NCBI GenBank assembly: GCA_009733575.1
Contig: ML769525.1
Coordinates: 62,001 to 126,000 of the forward strand
DNA: 64,000 nt
Source of the DNA: Gymnopus androsaceus JB14
Taxonomy: Eukaryota; Basidiomycota; Agaricomycetes; Agaricales; Omphalotaceae
Direction: 5' to 3'
Below the pieces are notes generated by a model. The model was given only the letters and a program-made list of their open reading frames with translations, ran no database searches and was not told the DNA's origin. The translations under genes were made by a program, and so were the position numbers. This document shows positions 1-10,883 of the stretch, piece by piece (the stretch's first letter is position 1; every line of letters begins with the position of its first letter).

Positions 1-1217
1 AGATGGCCATTGTTCCAGTGTCTCCGCTAAAGATGGTGTTTGCGTGGGATTTATCCACAGAGACCATGATGACAATGAAGGTCGGATAGAGACCCTGTCA
101 TTTACATCAATACATTCAACTACTTCTGGAGTGCCAATACTCACCGTCAGGCTGACTGCAACACCTGATATTAGAGTGTTGGTGGCTGGGCTCATGACAT
201 CAAACCCAGCAACAAGAATGAGAAGCTGGATGGAAATTTCAGCTTGAACGTAGACATTTCCGCAAAATGCAAGTAACACACCCAGACAGCGCAATAAATG
301 AATCCACTTTCCACCAAAAGAATGAGTGTTTTTTCAATCCTAGTTGTGGATTTTGCACTGCTCATCTGGGATTTGATTTCCTTTCTGTATTCCCTAATTA
401 CACAGTAATTTGTGTTATTGAGCAATTGCGTACTTGTTTTTGAGTGGTTTAGTCGCACTCACCAGACTCTGAATGCAATCAAGAGTATTGCAGTCAAGTT
501 GGTTATGAGTGGAGGTAATGTCATCACAAGAGAGTAGACATTGGAAGCCTCTGTGCCCTTCACGGAATCCAAGGCAGACTTTGCTCCATTCCCAATGATT
601 GCACCTATTTCCATACTATTCAGTACAGAATGGAACCTTCGGCCAATTGATTACCTATGGTTCCCAGCATGCATGCAGCAAGAAGCAGTCGAAACATTAT
701 ATTATGGGGCCATACCACCCAGGTACGCCAAACTACAATCACATCACCAAGTAAGAACTAAGGAAAAACAATGTTAGCATGATTGGCATCTACCAAACAA
801 AGCTCGTTGCGCACATTGACTCTCATCAAGACATTTGAGGCCATGATGAGCTTGGAGCTCAAAGTGAGGTTATTGAGCGGACTAGTGCCGTAGCCTTGTA
901 TTTGTTGTAAACAGATCATCATGTCAATAATGATCACTCCAAGCGACGCAAGGAACATGATAGTTGTTAATGAGAGCAGTAGAATCCTTGCTCTGACGAG
1001 GCGGATTCCTTTGGACCTGTTTCCACAACCATCAGTCAGTCATCTGTCTAGAATCCAGAAAGGGTTCCCTGTCTTACAAAAGTAAGTACGTGGAAATGAT
1101 GAAAAGTGTGGCGTGAATTCCTTTGGTCTTCATGTGAGTGCTGTTTTCTCGGAGCAGATGGGTGAGTTGTCTACCTACCAAAGAAGAGAAACTCGCAACC
1201 AATCCTGATGAGGTCAT
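1..1217 (-). CDS. multi-pass membrane protein (7-TM-like), copy 1, 3' end outside window
   Basis: Unrecognised integral membrane protein read on the minus strand from an ATG at 1215-1217 and running off the window start. About seven short exons join in frame. They give several hydrophobic segments, including LTTIMFLASLGVIIIDMM, DVIVVWRTWVVWP, LVMTLPPLITNLTAILLIAF, KTLILLVESGFIYCAVW and GLYPTFIVIMVSVDK. The pattern resembles the 7-TM-like membrane protein families expanded in Agaricomycetes, but I cannot name a domain. The fifth exon is entered through an acceptor that keeps the frame (IAFRVW to EYRKEIKSQ), so this copy looks intact as far as it goes. It is transcribed away from the secreted-protein gene at 2779, with a fold-back repeat between them. 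A degraded duplicate lies at 7592-8869. Confidence 0.6.
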
Positions 1218-1332
1218 GTTGTGCTGATAGATCCTGGGACGCAGAGAGGTTGTGGGTAGACAATGTTGCTGTTACAATCATCTTTGAAGGACAGTATGAG
1301 GACTGAGAGTAATTGGTGATGAGGAATGTCCG

Positions 1333-2610
1333 TATAATTTGTGTATACTTATACGCCTGTACACATATGCCGCCAGCTCCAAAAAAATCTTATACTTAAT
1401 GTTTCATCTGTAAAAATAACCTTATACTTGACGTTTTGTATGCACTGGTATTCAATCTAGTACTAAGTGGCAGGCCACATGTTCACCCTAGAAATAGCTC
1501 ACCACAAATGCAAACCTTCCGGATATCACCCTTTGAAGTTCAACTGCTTCAAGCTTTCATCTTGATTTTGCTTCTTTGATGCTCCAAACCAATTGGCAAT
1601 GAGCCTTGAGGAGGATTATTGTTTTTCGATCATTGGATTTTAAAAGCAAAAGATGGTAGGAAGCCGCCTGATGAATGCAGTTGTGTGGGTTGTTCACGGG
1701 ACGATGGTAAACAAAATACAATACACCGCGATTAGCAGTGAAATTCCTGAAATAAAATGATTTCTTTTTCATGGGCATCAGCAAAACCTGTATGACATGG
1801 GCAGTGCTTGAGCGAACTGTCCAGAGCTCCCAGCGCTCCAGCGTCCCAGCACTCAGATGGTCCGGCCAATGCAGGAGGGGGCTCCCAGAGGCTCCCAGAG
1901 GCCGGAAAATTACCTTATTTGGAAATAACGTATGATTTTATATATTTGTGACAGCACTGGCAAGCGCTGGCCAGCGCTGGGAGCTCTGGGAGCGCTGGGA
2001 AATTTAAGTATTGCTGTGGGGATTAAAATGCAAAATACAGGTTTTGCTGATGTGGCTTATTTTGAAGCTTCCGACAATGTTGTATGCATTAGTAGTGCAC
2101 CCCACCGACATCCAGCTAACATTCTGACTCCTCCCACATCTATAAATGTTCAATTAATATTTATTGGCATGGTACAGATATCATTACATCACCAAAACCT
2201 GTATGTACTCCAGAGTGCTCCAGAATGTATTACACACAAAATATATGTATATATTTTTTGAGCACAGTCAGCCATGGAAAGAAATAATTTTATTACCGGA
2301 ATTCCACTGCTAATTATGCAAGATAAAATGCTGGGCTCACCATCTTTTGCTTTTAAAATCCAATGATCAACAAACAATAATCCTCAAGGCTCATTGCCAA
2401 TTAGTTTGGAGCATCAAAGAATGAAAATCAAGATGAAAGCTTTGAAGCAACTTCAAAGGGTGACATCCGGAAGGTTTGCATTTGTGGTGTCCAGGGTGAA
2501 CATGTGGCCTACTACTTAGTATGTACTAGATTGAACACCAGTGCAAATGAAACGTTAAGTATAAAGTTGTTTTGGAGCTGGTGGCGTGTGTGTACATACA
2601 CAAATTATTG
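1333..2610. repeat. large fold-back (inverted-repeat) element, copy 1
   Basis: The left arm (about 1333-1800) and right arm (about 2020-2610) are inverted copies of each other. For example, the stretch ending in AAAAGCAAAAGATGG near 1657 returns in reverse at about 2340-2375, and the outer ends share ATAATTTGTGTAT and GCCACCAGCTCC-type sequence. The centre (about 1819-2002) is a second, GC-rich palindrome built of CCAGCGCT and GAGCTCCCAG motifs, so it looks like one inverted-repeat element nested in another. No coding capacity is visible. Likely a non-autonomous DNA-transposon derivative; family not determined. Confidence 0.75.
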
Positions 2611-3276
2611 TTTAAGTATGTACCGTGTATGAGGCCGCCGAGAAAGAGCTGTCATCTCTGACGTAGTGTCTGGTGATTGCTACCTCCGAGCAGGCTGAAG
2701 CACTGGCGATGGCAACTGCAGCCACATCTCGACACAATCCTAGCACTTATAAGTACAGCACCTCAAGCTCACGACGCCATGAGCACCATGTTCCTTGCTT
2801 TCGTATTGACCTGGCTGAACATCTTCTTGTTCTGGCTTAGCAGTACAGTCACCGTTGCCTCTATCTCACCCAGAGACTGCTTGCAAAACAGTACCATTGC
2901 GAGCCTCATTGATTGTCTTAATGATTTCACCGTTGGTCCCAACTATTACAATGCTTCAAGCTACGCGGCAGCTCAGCCAGACTTGACACAAGTTGATGAT
3001 TGGATGGCTCTGATCACCTCTATGCTGGATTCAGACACATCAGACTGCTCCTCCATCACAGTTCCTGCATCCCTTGTGTCCATATATGCTGTCACCTTAT
3101 TCCCCGACTCCTCCTCCAACAACACTTTCTGTGTTCTTTCCGAGAAAACCAGTTTCATAGATGGAAGCAACAGTTACTACACAAAGGGGTGGGGAGTGAT
3201 CGTTGTGCCTAGCTCAAGGAAGAAGGTTTCTCACATGATACATCTCTCCGCCCCGCATCCTTTATACGACATTGAT

Positions 3277-6200
3277 GAGTGAGAGCAAAGTAACTTATTT
3301 CGCTAACTTATTTAACTTATTTCAATTCAATCAAGTTAACTTATTTTTTCCCACACTTATGAACTTTACTTAGCGAACATCAATTTACTTGGTGAATGTA
3401 TTACGGCATATTTAACATTAACATCATAAATCGAGCATCCTGTACGCCGTCCTGCTGCTCGCTGTTAGTAGCCTTAAGCTATGTATGACATACACAGTTA
3501 TTAGGGATCCACACCGTACAAATACGGGTCATAAAAACAGCAAAAAATTGCTTTACGGTACGGTATACGGTACGGCCGCCAGCACCCGTATTTTTATGGT
3601 ATACAGCACATCAGATCTCAAGCCGATTGGGAGCTACGGGCATATGGCTGACTGCAAGTCTGCAAAATTCTTGCTGTACGGGGTACCCGTATAGTAGCCA
3701 TATAAATACGACCGTAAAAAGTGTCTGTGGACACCCTTTACGGTACAGTTACGGGTACCCGTATACCCATAACCGTAAGCTGTATCTTACGGTTACAGTG
3801 CGGATCCCTAACAATTATGGGTTAACATGTCCTGCTCCTCATCAATGGATGTTGCATTACCACTAGCCCCATTACCATGTCGAGGGATCGTTTGGATGAT
3901 TGTATGCCCATCACGAGCAGTTACCAAACCTTTACCATTTTATTAAAATTTACTTGTGACATTCTTTGTATTCTAGGACATCATCCCATGAGCATTGAAA
4001 TATAAAGTGCTCCCATCTAAGCTTGTAAGCTACAAGTCAGATTAAAATTAACTCATAATTGACTCCGCTGCTTCTTGTAAGGCTCATCCAATATTTCTGC
4101 AACACCATTGATGTATTTTCAGTCCAATTTAATTGGCATTCTCCTGTATATCATTAAAGGAAGCATCACATCCATGCCCAGACCATCGTCGACATTATGA
4201 TCTACTGCAATTCCGGGAGTAGCTCGCAATCATCTCTGGCTGATTATTATTATTGCAGTGGGCATAATGTATGTTGATTTTGATTGAATATTTACTGAGT
4301 GTACTGAGCAAAGGTGTAGAGCAGAGTGATTAATGGAGACACTAATCCAAGGGTGTTAGATGCATACATCCACAGCAGATGAGTGCAGTTGGCTTGAGTT
4401 GTCACACTTTAGGCTCAGTTTCAAAGCTTCAATCTTGTTCAATAAGATTTTTCACTTTTTATCAACTAGAACAAGAAATCAAAGCAACTATATGTGTATT
4501 TCCGTCCCAAAACAAGTGAACTGTCATTTTTCTGTGCCACATCTGTACAGCACATTCTCAGTCACATAGCCATAAAGACTGTGCATAATTTCCAATGTAA
4601 TGTGAACGTGTTGGGCCCTCTCTAAGTAGACTCAGTAGGTATGTTTAAGTGTGTTAAAAGGTGTTGCACTTCCTAGTGTTGCAATCCTTCTTTACCATGA
4701 CTTGGATGCTCAATCTGTCAAACATCCCACCTAACCTACTTAACAATAATCCCATCTAGCATCTGTTGTAATTTTTTATTCAAGCTCAACACAGAATTAG
4801 ACCCTGCGTACATACATATACTAATCCTCAGCATACCCCTTTTCCTGTCCCTACGGCATCCATTATACTGTATGATGCATATACTTGGGAACCCTTGGCT
4901 TACCACCCACAAATTCCGATGGCATGAAACTCCTAAATACCAGAAGACCATTCAGTTTGCTTTTCTTCATTCCCACCATTGACATACAACCGTACTTCAC
5001 TAGTCCATAACCTGCTTTCTACACAAGTCCTTACTTCGAGACTCATATCTGGTCCCTACAACATGTCCCTCTTGTCTATGTCTAAAGAGCTCCCTACTTC
5101 GCAAACTAGGGCCCAGTCGCATTGTGCCTATGTAAATCCCGCTAGGCCTCGCATACATGTCCAATATTCCCTACATAAGTAGCTTACTTTTACCTCTAAC
5201 CCAGACTAGATATTATGCTTAATAAACTCAGATCTCCTTTCTTCTCTTCTATTTTTCTTCTTCCATTAATTTCTCTCAGTCACAATCATCTAATTCTCAA
5301 GCCCTCGAGTTCATTACACTTGAATACACTCATATTCACTATCTACACCGATTCTGACACTAATAACTCAGCCACTGAACATCACAACCTCTCACAATCA
5401 GTTCTAATTGCTCTTGGATTGCCCTAAGTGTCTGACTATTCTGCCAAGCAGACTTCATTAACACTAAACCACTACCATTATCAACTTATACACTTACTGG
5501 CAATCTGACATCTTATTGACAGGATGCTGCAACACAGCCTAAAAAAGTGGAACATTTGGCATGTTTGTGATTTTGAATTCGTCAAAATGCAACATCTGTC
5601 CATCCATCCATCCCTTCACTCACTCCCTGCATAGATTGATGTATTTGTTAGGAGACACCCCTCACCGAAGAGCATCCCAAACTATTTCAAGGAGTTACAG
5701 CGCAGGTACGGAACAGCACAATTCACTTGACAGAAAAGTGAGAGAAATTTTGAGAACATCTCCAAAGGGCTAAGCTATCGCCTCATTTTAATCACATTCT
5801 ACTTAGTCCAAAGTGTCATCTACATGCAACTGGAGACAACGCAAAAATGCAAAATCCAACAAACACGTTGATTCTAGTGATTATCATGTGGTGGCCATTA
5901 GTATTAATCTTTGGGGAGTTGAGGAAACAACGGAAAAGGTTGAGAGCATGCAAGTTTCTTGTGTTGAACTTGTTGCGCTGCCAAGATACTACACAAAAGA
6001 TATGAGAGAGAGCAACTTTGACAGAACGGAAAAAAGGATTCACCTCCCCGAACTGCTCCTTCATTGGTCCTAATTGACTCACTGAATCGAAGCTCAGTGA
6101 TATGAGCAATAAATTCTCTTGCGTTCAAGTCAAGACATGTATTCTTTGCAATAATGAATAGCTGGACAGCGAGTACGGTATGAAATAAAGGATTCATTTG

Positions 6201-7307
6201 AATAGTTTCGAGTGAGCTTGGGAAAAGTTTAAGGGCTAATTGCAATAATTAAGAGCTACTGGGGTGATTATAGCATGCTTGAAAGAAGAATCGGGCTCAT
6301 GCTAACTACCATTCTCCATGGATGGCCAGGAAAAGCTTCTTGTTGGAGGTTGACATGCTGAACCTGCTACTCGAATAAATACAAGTGAGCAACTGGAAAG
6401 TAAAAAAGGTTCATATTTCCTCTGTAATAAAAGTCTTCACCTGCATACTATCTGAGGCTCATAATGAAATGACCTGCAATGGATAGTTCAACGAAGGAAG
6501 TGTTTGTTTGTATGGCTAATTGCGTGTTGTAGCATCTGAGGCTGAGATCAATGTCATGTATCTTGCTATGAGTCTCAGAGATACTTAATTGGTCTCAGTA
6601 TAGCTTCAAAGACTGAGATATACTACCATAAGTCGCAATAAGTTAGTAAAAGTTACGATAAGTTAGCTTGTCAAAATTTCAAACTCCGCTAACTTATTTA
6701 CTTGTGCCGAGATTTGCCGTTAAATTTACATCTTTAACAACATTAAAAATACCATTTGCGCTACTTGTGGGGTGTAAATATGGGCGCTATCAACCTTCAA
6801 TGAATCCTATAGCTCATCTGCATTGGTTCATATTATACAACATGCATATATCCACAATTTATCAGCAACATTTGAGTCAGAATAGGATGACAATGAGCAG
6901 TATACTGCTAGTACCAATCACACAATCTTCCACGGATAACCCAATATAAGCTGCAGGAGCATGATTCACCTTGAATATAAACTCCATAACCTCTAAAAGT
7001 GTCCAGGATGGCAGCAGAACTATGAGAACAATGAGTAAACATATTTAATAAGGTAGCTACAGTGTTGAGCAGATTTTACAGAGTCTTATCAACCTTCTAA
7101 TACACTTAGGACACCAATATCTAGCTGTTTATACACTATAAGTGAAATAAGTTAGGATAAGTTAGAATAAGTAAAATAAGTTAGATTGTCGTGACAAGTT
7201 AACTTAAGTTAACTTAAGTAAATAAGTTTACTTAAGTCAACTTGTCAATTCATAAGTTAGCGATAAGTTAGCGGAGTTTGAAAACATAAGTTAGTTTGGT
7301 AGTCATC
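3277..7307. mobile_element. AT-rich insertion with terminal AACTTATT/AATAAGTT arrays
   Basis: This block of about 4 kb interrupts the secreted-protein gene. Its left end carries repeated TAACTTATTT motifs and its right end (about 7140-7300) carries the inverse AAATAAGTTA and ATAAGTTAGCG motifs, so the subterminal arrays are inverted relative to each other. A further cluster in both orientations at about 6600-6700 suggests nested copies. It contains a MITE at 3501-3811. Between about 3820 and 6600 only short non-conserved ORFs are present and I recognise no gene. Probably a non-autonomous DNA transposon; superfamily undetermined. The insertion was accompanied by loss of 67 bp of host sequence. 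Confidence 0.6.
3501..3811. mobile_element. MITE with TTAGGGATCC terminal inverted repeats
   Basis: The left end TTAGGGATCCACACCGTA is mirrored at the right end (reverse complement TTAGGGATCCGCACTGTA), about 311 bp apart. The interior is packed with short inverted motifs (ACCCGTAT/ATACGGGT, TACGGTAC). No coding capacity is seen. The target-site duplication could not be fixed. It is nested in the larger AT-rich insertion. Confidence 0.7.
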
Positions 7308-7591
7308 TCCGTACCGCATATGAGGCTCCGACAGAATGTATCATTCCTGTTGACCCCACAACAACATATTACAAGACTGATCCTGCGCACGATGTTGTGA
7401 GTAGTACATAGTGCTTTTGAGCTAGATACTCATATGCCGCTCTCATACAGAATGAGCCGTTTAATGTTGCAAACAGAGCCATCAGAAACTTCCTGAATTG
7501 AGCTTCCGTCTTGCTCTCCATCGATTTCTTCCCTCTTTTCTCAAATACATAACTGATATCATTGTCACTTCCGAATCTTGGGCCATCAAAT

Positions 7592-8869
7592 TCAGATCAT
7601 CAACATGCCCCTTGGTTTGCGAGCCTCAAATCGCAATGGCTGAGAGATGGCCGTTGTTCCACTGTCTCCGCTAAAGATGGTGTTTGCGTGGGATTTTATC
7701 CACAGAGACCATAATGACAATGAAAGTCGGATAGAGACCCTGTCATTTACATTCAATACATTCAACTACTTCTGGAGTGCCAATACTCACCGTCCAGGCT
7801 GGACTGCAACACCTGATATTAGAGTTGTGGTGGCTGGGCTTCATGACATCAAACCCAGCAACAAGAATGAGAAGCTGGATGGAAATGTCAGCTTGAACGT
7901 AGACATTTCCGCAAAATGCAAGTAACACACCCAGACAGCGCAATAAATGAATCCACTTTCCACCAAAAGAATGAGTGTTTTTTCAATCCTAGTTGTGGAT
8001 TTTGCACTGCTCATCTGGATTTGATTTCGTTTCTGTATTCCCTAATTACACAGTAAGTTGTGTTTTTGAGCAATTGCGTACTTGTTTTTGAGTGATTTGT
8101 TTAGCGCACTCACCAGACTCTGAAATGCAATCAAGAGTGTTGCAGTCAAGTTGGTTATCAGTGGAGGTAATGTCATCACAAGAGAGTAGACATTGGAAGC
8201 CTCTGTGCCCCTCACGGAATCCAAGGCAGACTTTGCTCCATTCCCAATAATTGCACCTATTTCCATACTATTCAGTACAGAATGGAACCTTCGGCCAATT
8301 GATTACCTATGGTTCCCAGCATGCATGCAGCAAGAAGCAGTCGAAACATTATATTATGGGGCCATACCACCCAGGTACGCCAAACTACAATCACATCACC
8401 AAGTAAGAACTAAGGAAAAACAATGTTAGCATGATTGGCAGCTACCAAACAAAGCTCGTTGCGCACATTGACTCTCATCAAGACATTTGAGGCCATGATG
8501 AGCTTGGAGCTCAAAGTGAGGTTATTGAACGGACCAGGGCCGTAGCCCTGTATTTGTTGTAAGCAGATCATCATGTCGATAATGATCACTCCAAGCGATG
8601 CAAGGAACATGATAGTTGTTAATGAGAGCAGTAGAATTCTTGCTCTGACGAGGCGGATTCCTTTGGACCTGTTTCCACAACCATAAGTCAGTCATCTGTC
8701 TAGAATCAAGAAAGGGTTCCCTGTCTTACAGAAGTAAGTACGTGGAAATGATGAAAAGTGTGGCGTGAATTCCTTTGGTCTTCATGTGAGTGCTGTTTTC
8801 TCGGAGCAGATGGGTGAGTTGTCTACCTACCAAAGAAGAGAAACTCGCAACCAATCCTGATGAGGTCAT
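7592..8869 (-). pseudogene. multi-pass membrane protein, copy 2, frameshifted
   Basis: Duplicate of the gene at 1-1217. The ATG is at 8867-8869. The first exons (MTSSGLVASFSSL, then LVRARILLLSLTTIM) splice in frame with introns of about 50 bp. One extra base before the fourth donor is compensated by a missing base in the next exon (reading through to MSSAKSTTRIEKTL). Later exons carry uncompensated single-base insertions compared with copy 1: around 7790-7850 (in the FDVM..NTLISG segment) and in the GGATAAAATCCC stretch near 7695. These end the reading frame early. Without the last shift the tail would end at a stop at 7592-7594. It is either a decaying duplicate or a noisy assembly of a good gene. 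Confidence 0.6.
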
Positions 8870-8984
8870 GTTGTGCTGATAGATCCTGGGACGCAGAGAG
8901 GTTGTGGGTAGACAATGTTGCTGTTACAATCATCTTTGAAGGACAGTATGAGGACTGAGAGTAATTGGTGATGAGGAATGCCCG

Positions 8985-10232
8985 TATAATTTGTGTATAC
9001 TTATACGCCTGTACACATATGCCGCCAGCTCCAAAAAAATCTTATACTTAATGTTTCATCTGTAAAAATAACCTTATACTTGACGTTTTGTATGCACTGG
9101 TATTCAATCTAGTACTAAGTGGCAGGCCACATGTTCACCCTAGAAATAGCTCACCACAAATGCAAACCTTCCGGATATCACCCTTTGAAGTTCAACTGCT
9201 CCAAGCTTTCATCTTGATTTTGCTTCTTTGATGCTCCAAACCAATTGGCAATGAGCCTTGAGGAGGATTATTGTTTTTTGATCATTGGATTTTAAAAGCA
9301 AAAGATGGTAGGAAGCCGCCTGATGAATGCAGTTGTGTGGGTTGTTCACGGGACGATGGTAAACAAAATACAATACTGTCAATACACCGCGATTAGCAGT
9401 GAAATTCCTGAAATAAAATGATTTCTTTTTCATGGCATCAGCATAACCTGTATGACATGGGCAGTGCTTGAGCGAACTGTCCAGAGCTCCCAGCGCTCCA
9501 GCGTCCCAGCACTCAGATGGTCCGGCCAATGCAGGAGGGGGCTCCCAGAGGCCGCAAAATTACCTTATTTGGAAATAACGTATGATTTTATATATTTGTG
9601 ACAGCACTGGCAAGCGCTGGGAAATTTAAGTATTGCTGTGGGAATTAAAATGCAAAATACAGGTTTTGCTGATGTGGCTTATTTTGAAGCTTCCGACAAT
9701 GTTGTATGCATTAGTAGTGCACCCCACCGACATCCAGCTAACATTCTGACTCCTCCCACATCTATAAATGTTCAATTAATATTTATTGGCATGGTACAGA
9801 TATCATTACATCACCAAAACCTGTATGTACTCCAGAGTGCTCCAGAATGTATTACACACAAAATATATGTATATATTTTTTGAGCACAGTCAGCCATGGA
9901 AAAGAAATAATTTTATTACCGGAATTCCACTGCTAATTATGCAAGATAAAATGCTGGGCTCACCATCTTTTGCTTTTAAAATCCAATGATCAACAAACAA
10001 TAATCCTCAAGGCTCATTGCCAATTAGTTTGGAGCATCAAAGAATGAAAATCAAGATGAAAGCTTTGAAGCAACTTCAAAGGGTGACATCCGGAAGGTTT
10101 GCATTTGTGGTGTCCAGGGTGAACATGTGGCCTACTACTTAGTATGTACTAGATTGAACACCAGTGCAAATGAAACGTTAAGTATAAAGTTGTTTTGGAG
10201 CTGGTGGCGTGTGTGTACATACACAAATTATT
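8985..10232. repeat. large fold-back element, copy 2
   Basis: Second copy of the inverted-repeat element seen at 1333-2610, in the same position relative to its neighbouring genes. The central GC-rich palindrome is shorter than in copy 1, lacking several GCTCCCAG and CAGCGCT units. This suggests length change in the palindrome after the segmental duplication. Confidence 0.75.
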
Positions 10233-10858
10233 GTTTAAGTATGTACCGTGTATGAGGCCGCCGAGAAAGAGCTGTCATCTCTGACGTAGTGTCTGGTGAT
10301 TGCTACCTCCGAGCAGGCTGAAGCACTGGCGATGGCAACTGCAGCCACATCTCGACACAATCCTAGCACTTATAAGTGCAGCACCTCAAGGCTCACGACG
10401 CCATGAGCACCATGTTCCTTGCTTTCGTATTGACCTGGCTGAACATCTTCTTGTTCTGGCTTAGCAGTACAGTCACCGTTGCCTCTATCTCACCCAGAGA
10501 CTGCTTGCAAAACAGTACCATTGCGAGCCTCATTGATTGTCTTAATGATTTCACCGTTGGTCCCAACTATTACAATGCTTCAAGCTACGCGGCAGCTCAG
10601 CCAGACTTGACACAAGTTGATGATTGGATGGCTCTGATCACCTCTATGCTGGATTCAGACACATCAGACTGCTCCTCCATCACAGTCCCTGCATCCCTTG
10701 TGTCCATATATGCTGTCACCTTATTCCCCGACTCCTCCTCCAACAACACTTTCTGTGTTCTTTCCGAGACAACCAGTTTCATAGATGGAAGCAACAGTTA
10801 CTACACAAAGGGGTGGGAGTGATGGTTGTGCCTAGCTCAAGGAAGAAGGTTTCTCGCA

Positions 10859-10883
10859 NNNNNNNNNNNNNNNNNNNNNNNNN
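10859..10883. other. assembly gap (25 Ns)
   Basis: Twenty-five Ns separate the interrupted host gene from the left end of the hAT-like fragment. The true gap length is unknown, so the junction and any target-site duplication cannot be read. Confidence 0.95.

Larger units (their letters stand above)
2779..7491 (+). pseudogene. secreted protein gene, copy 1, split by a 4 kb insertion
   Basis: The ATG at 2779 opens a hydrophobic leader (MSTMFLAFVLTWLNIFLFWL) typical of a signal peptide. A Cys-containing ectodomain follows, with the segment MIHLSAPHPLYDID. The reading frame is intact to 3276, then leaves the gene. Homology resumes at 7308 (RTAYEAPTECI) and ends at 7491 after one intron (GT at about 7398). 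Compared with the second locus, 67 bp (13542-13608 equivalent) are missing at the insertion site. The function is unknown. The HLSAPHP..D..TPQQA and later SGAHSLLISGRIRTA segments look like a conserved domain that I cannot name confidently. Disrupted and presumably non-functional. Confidence 0.6.
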
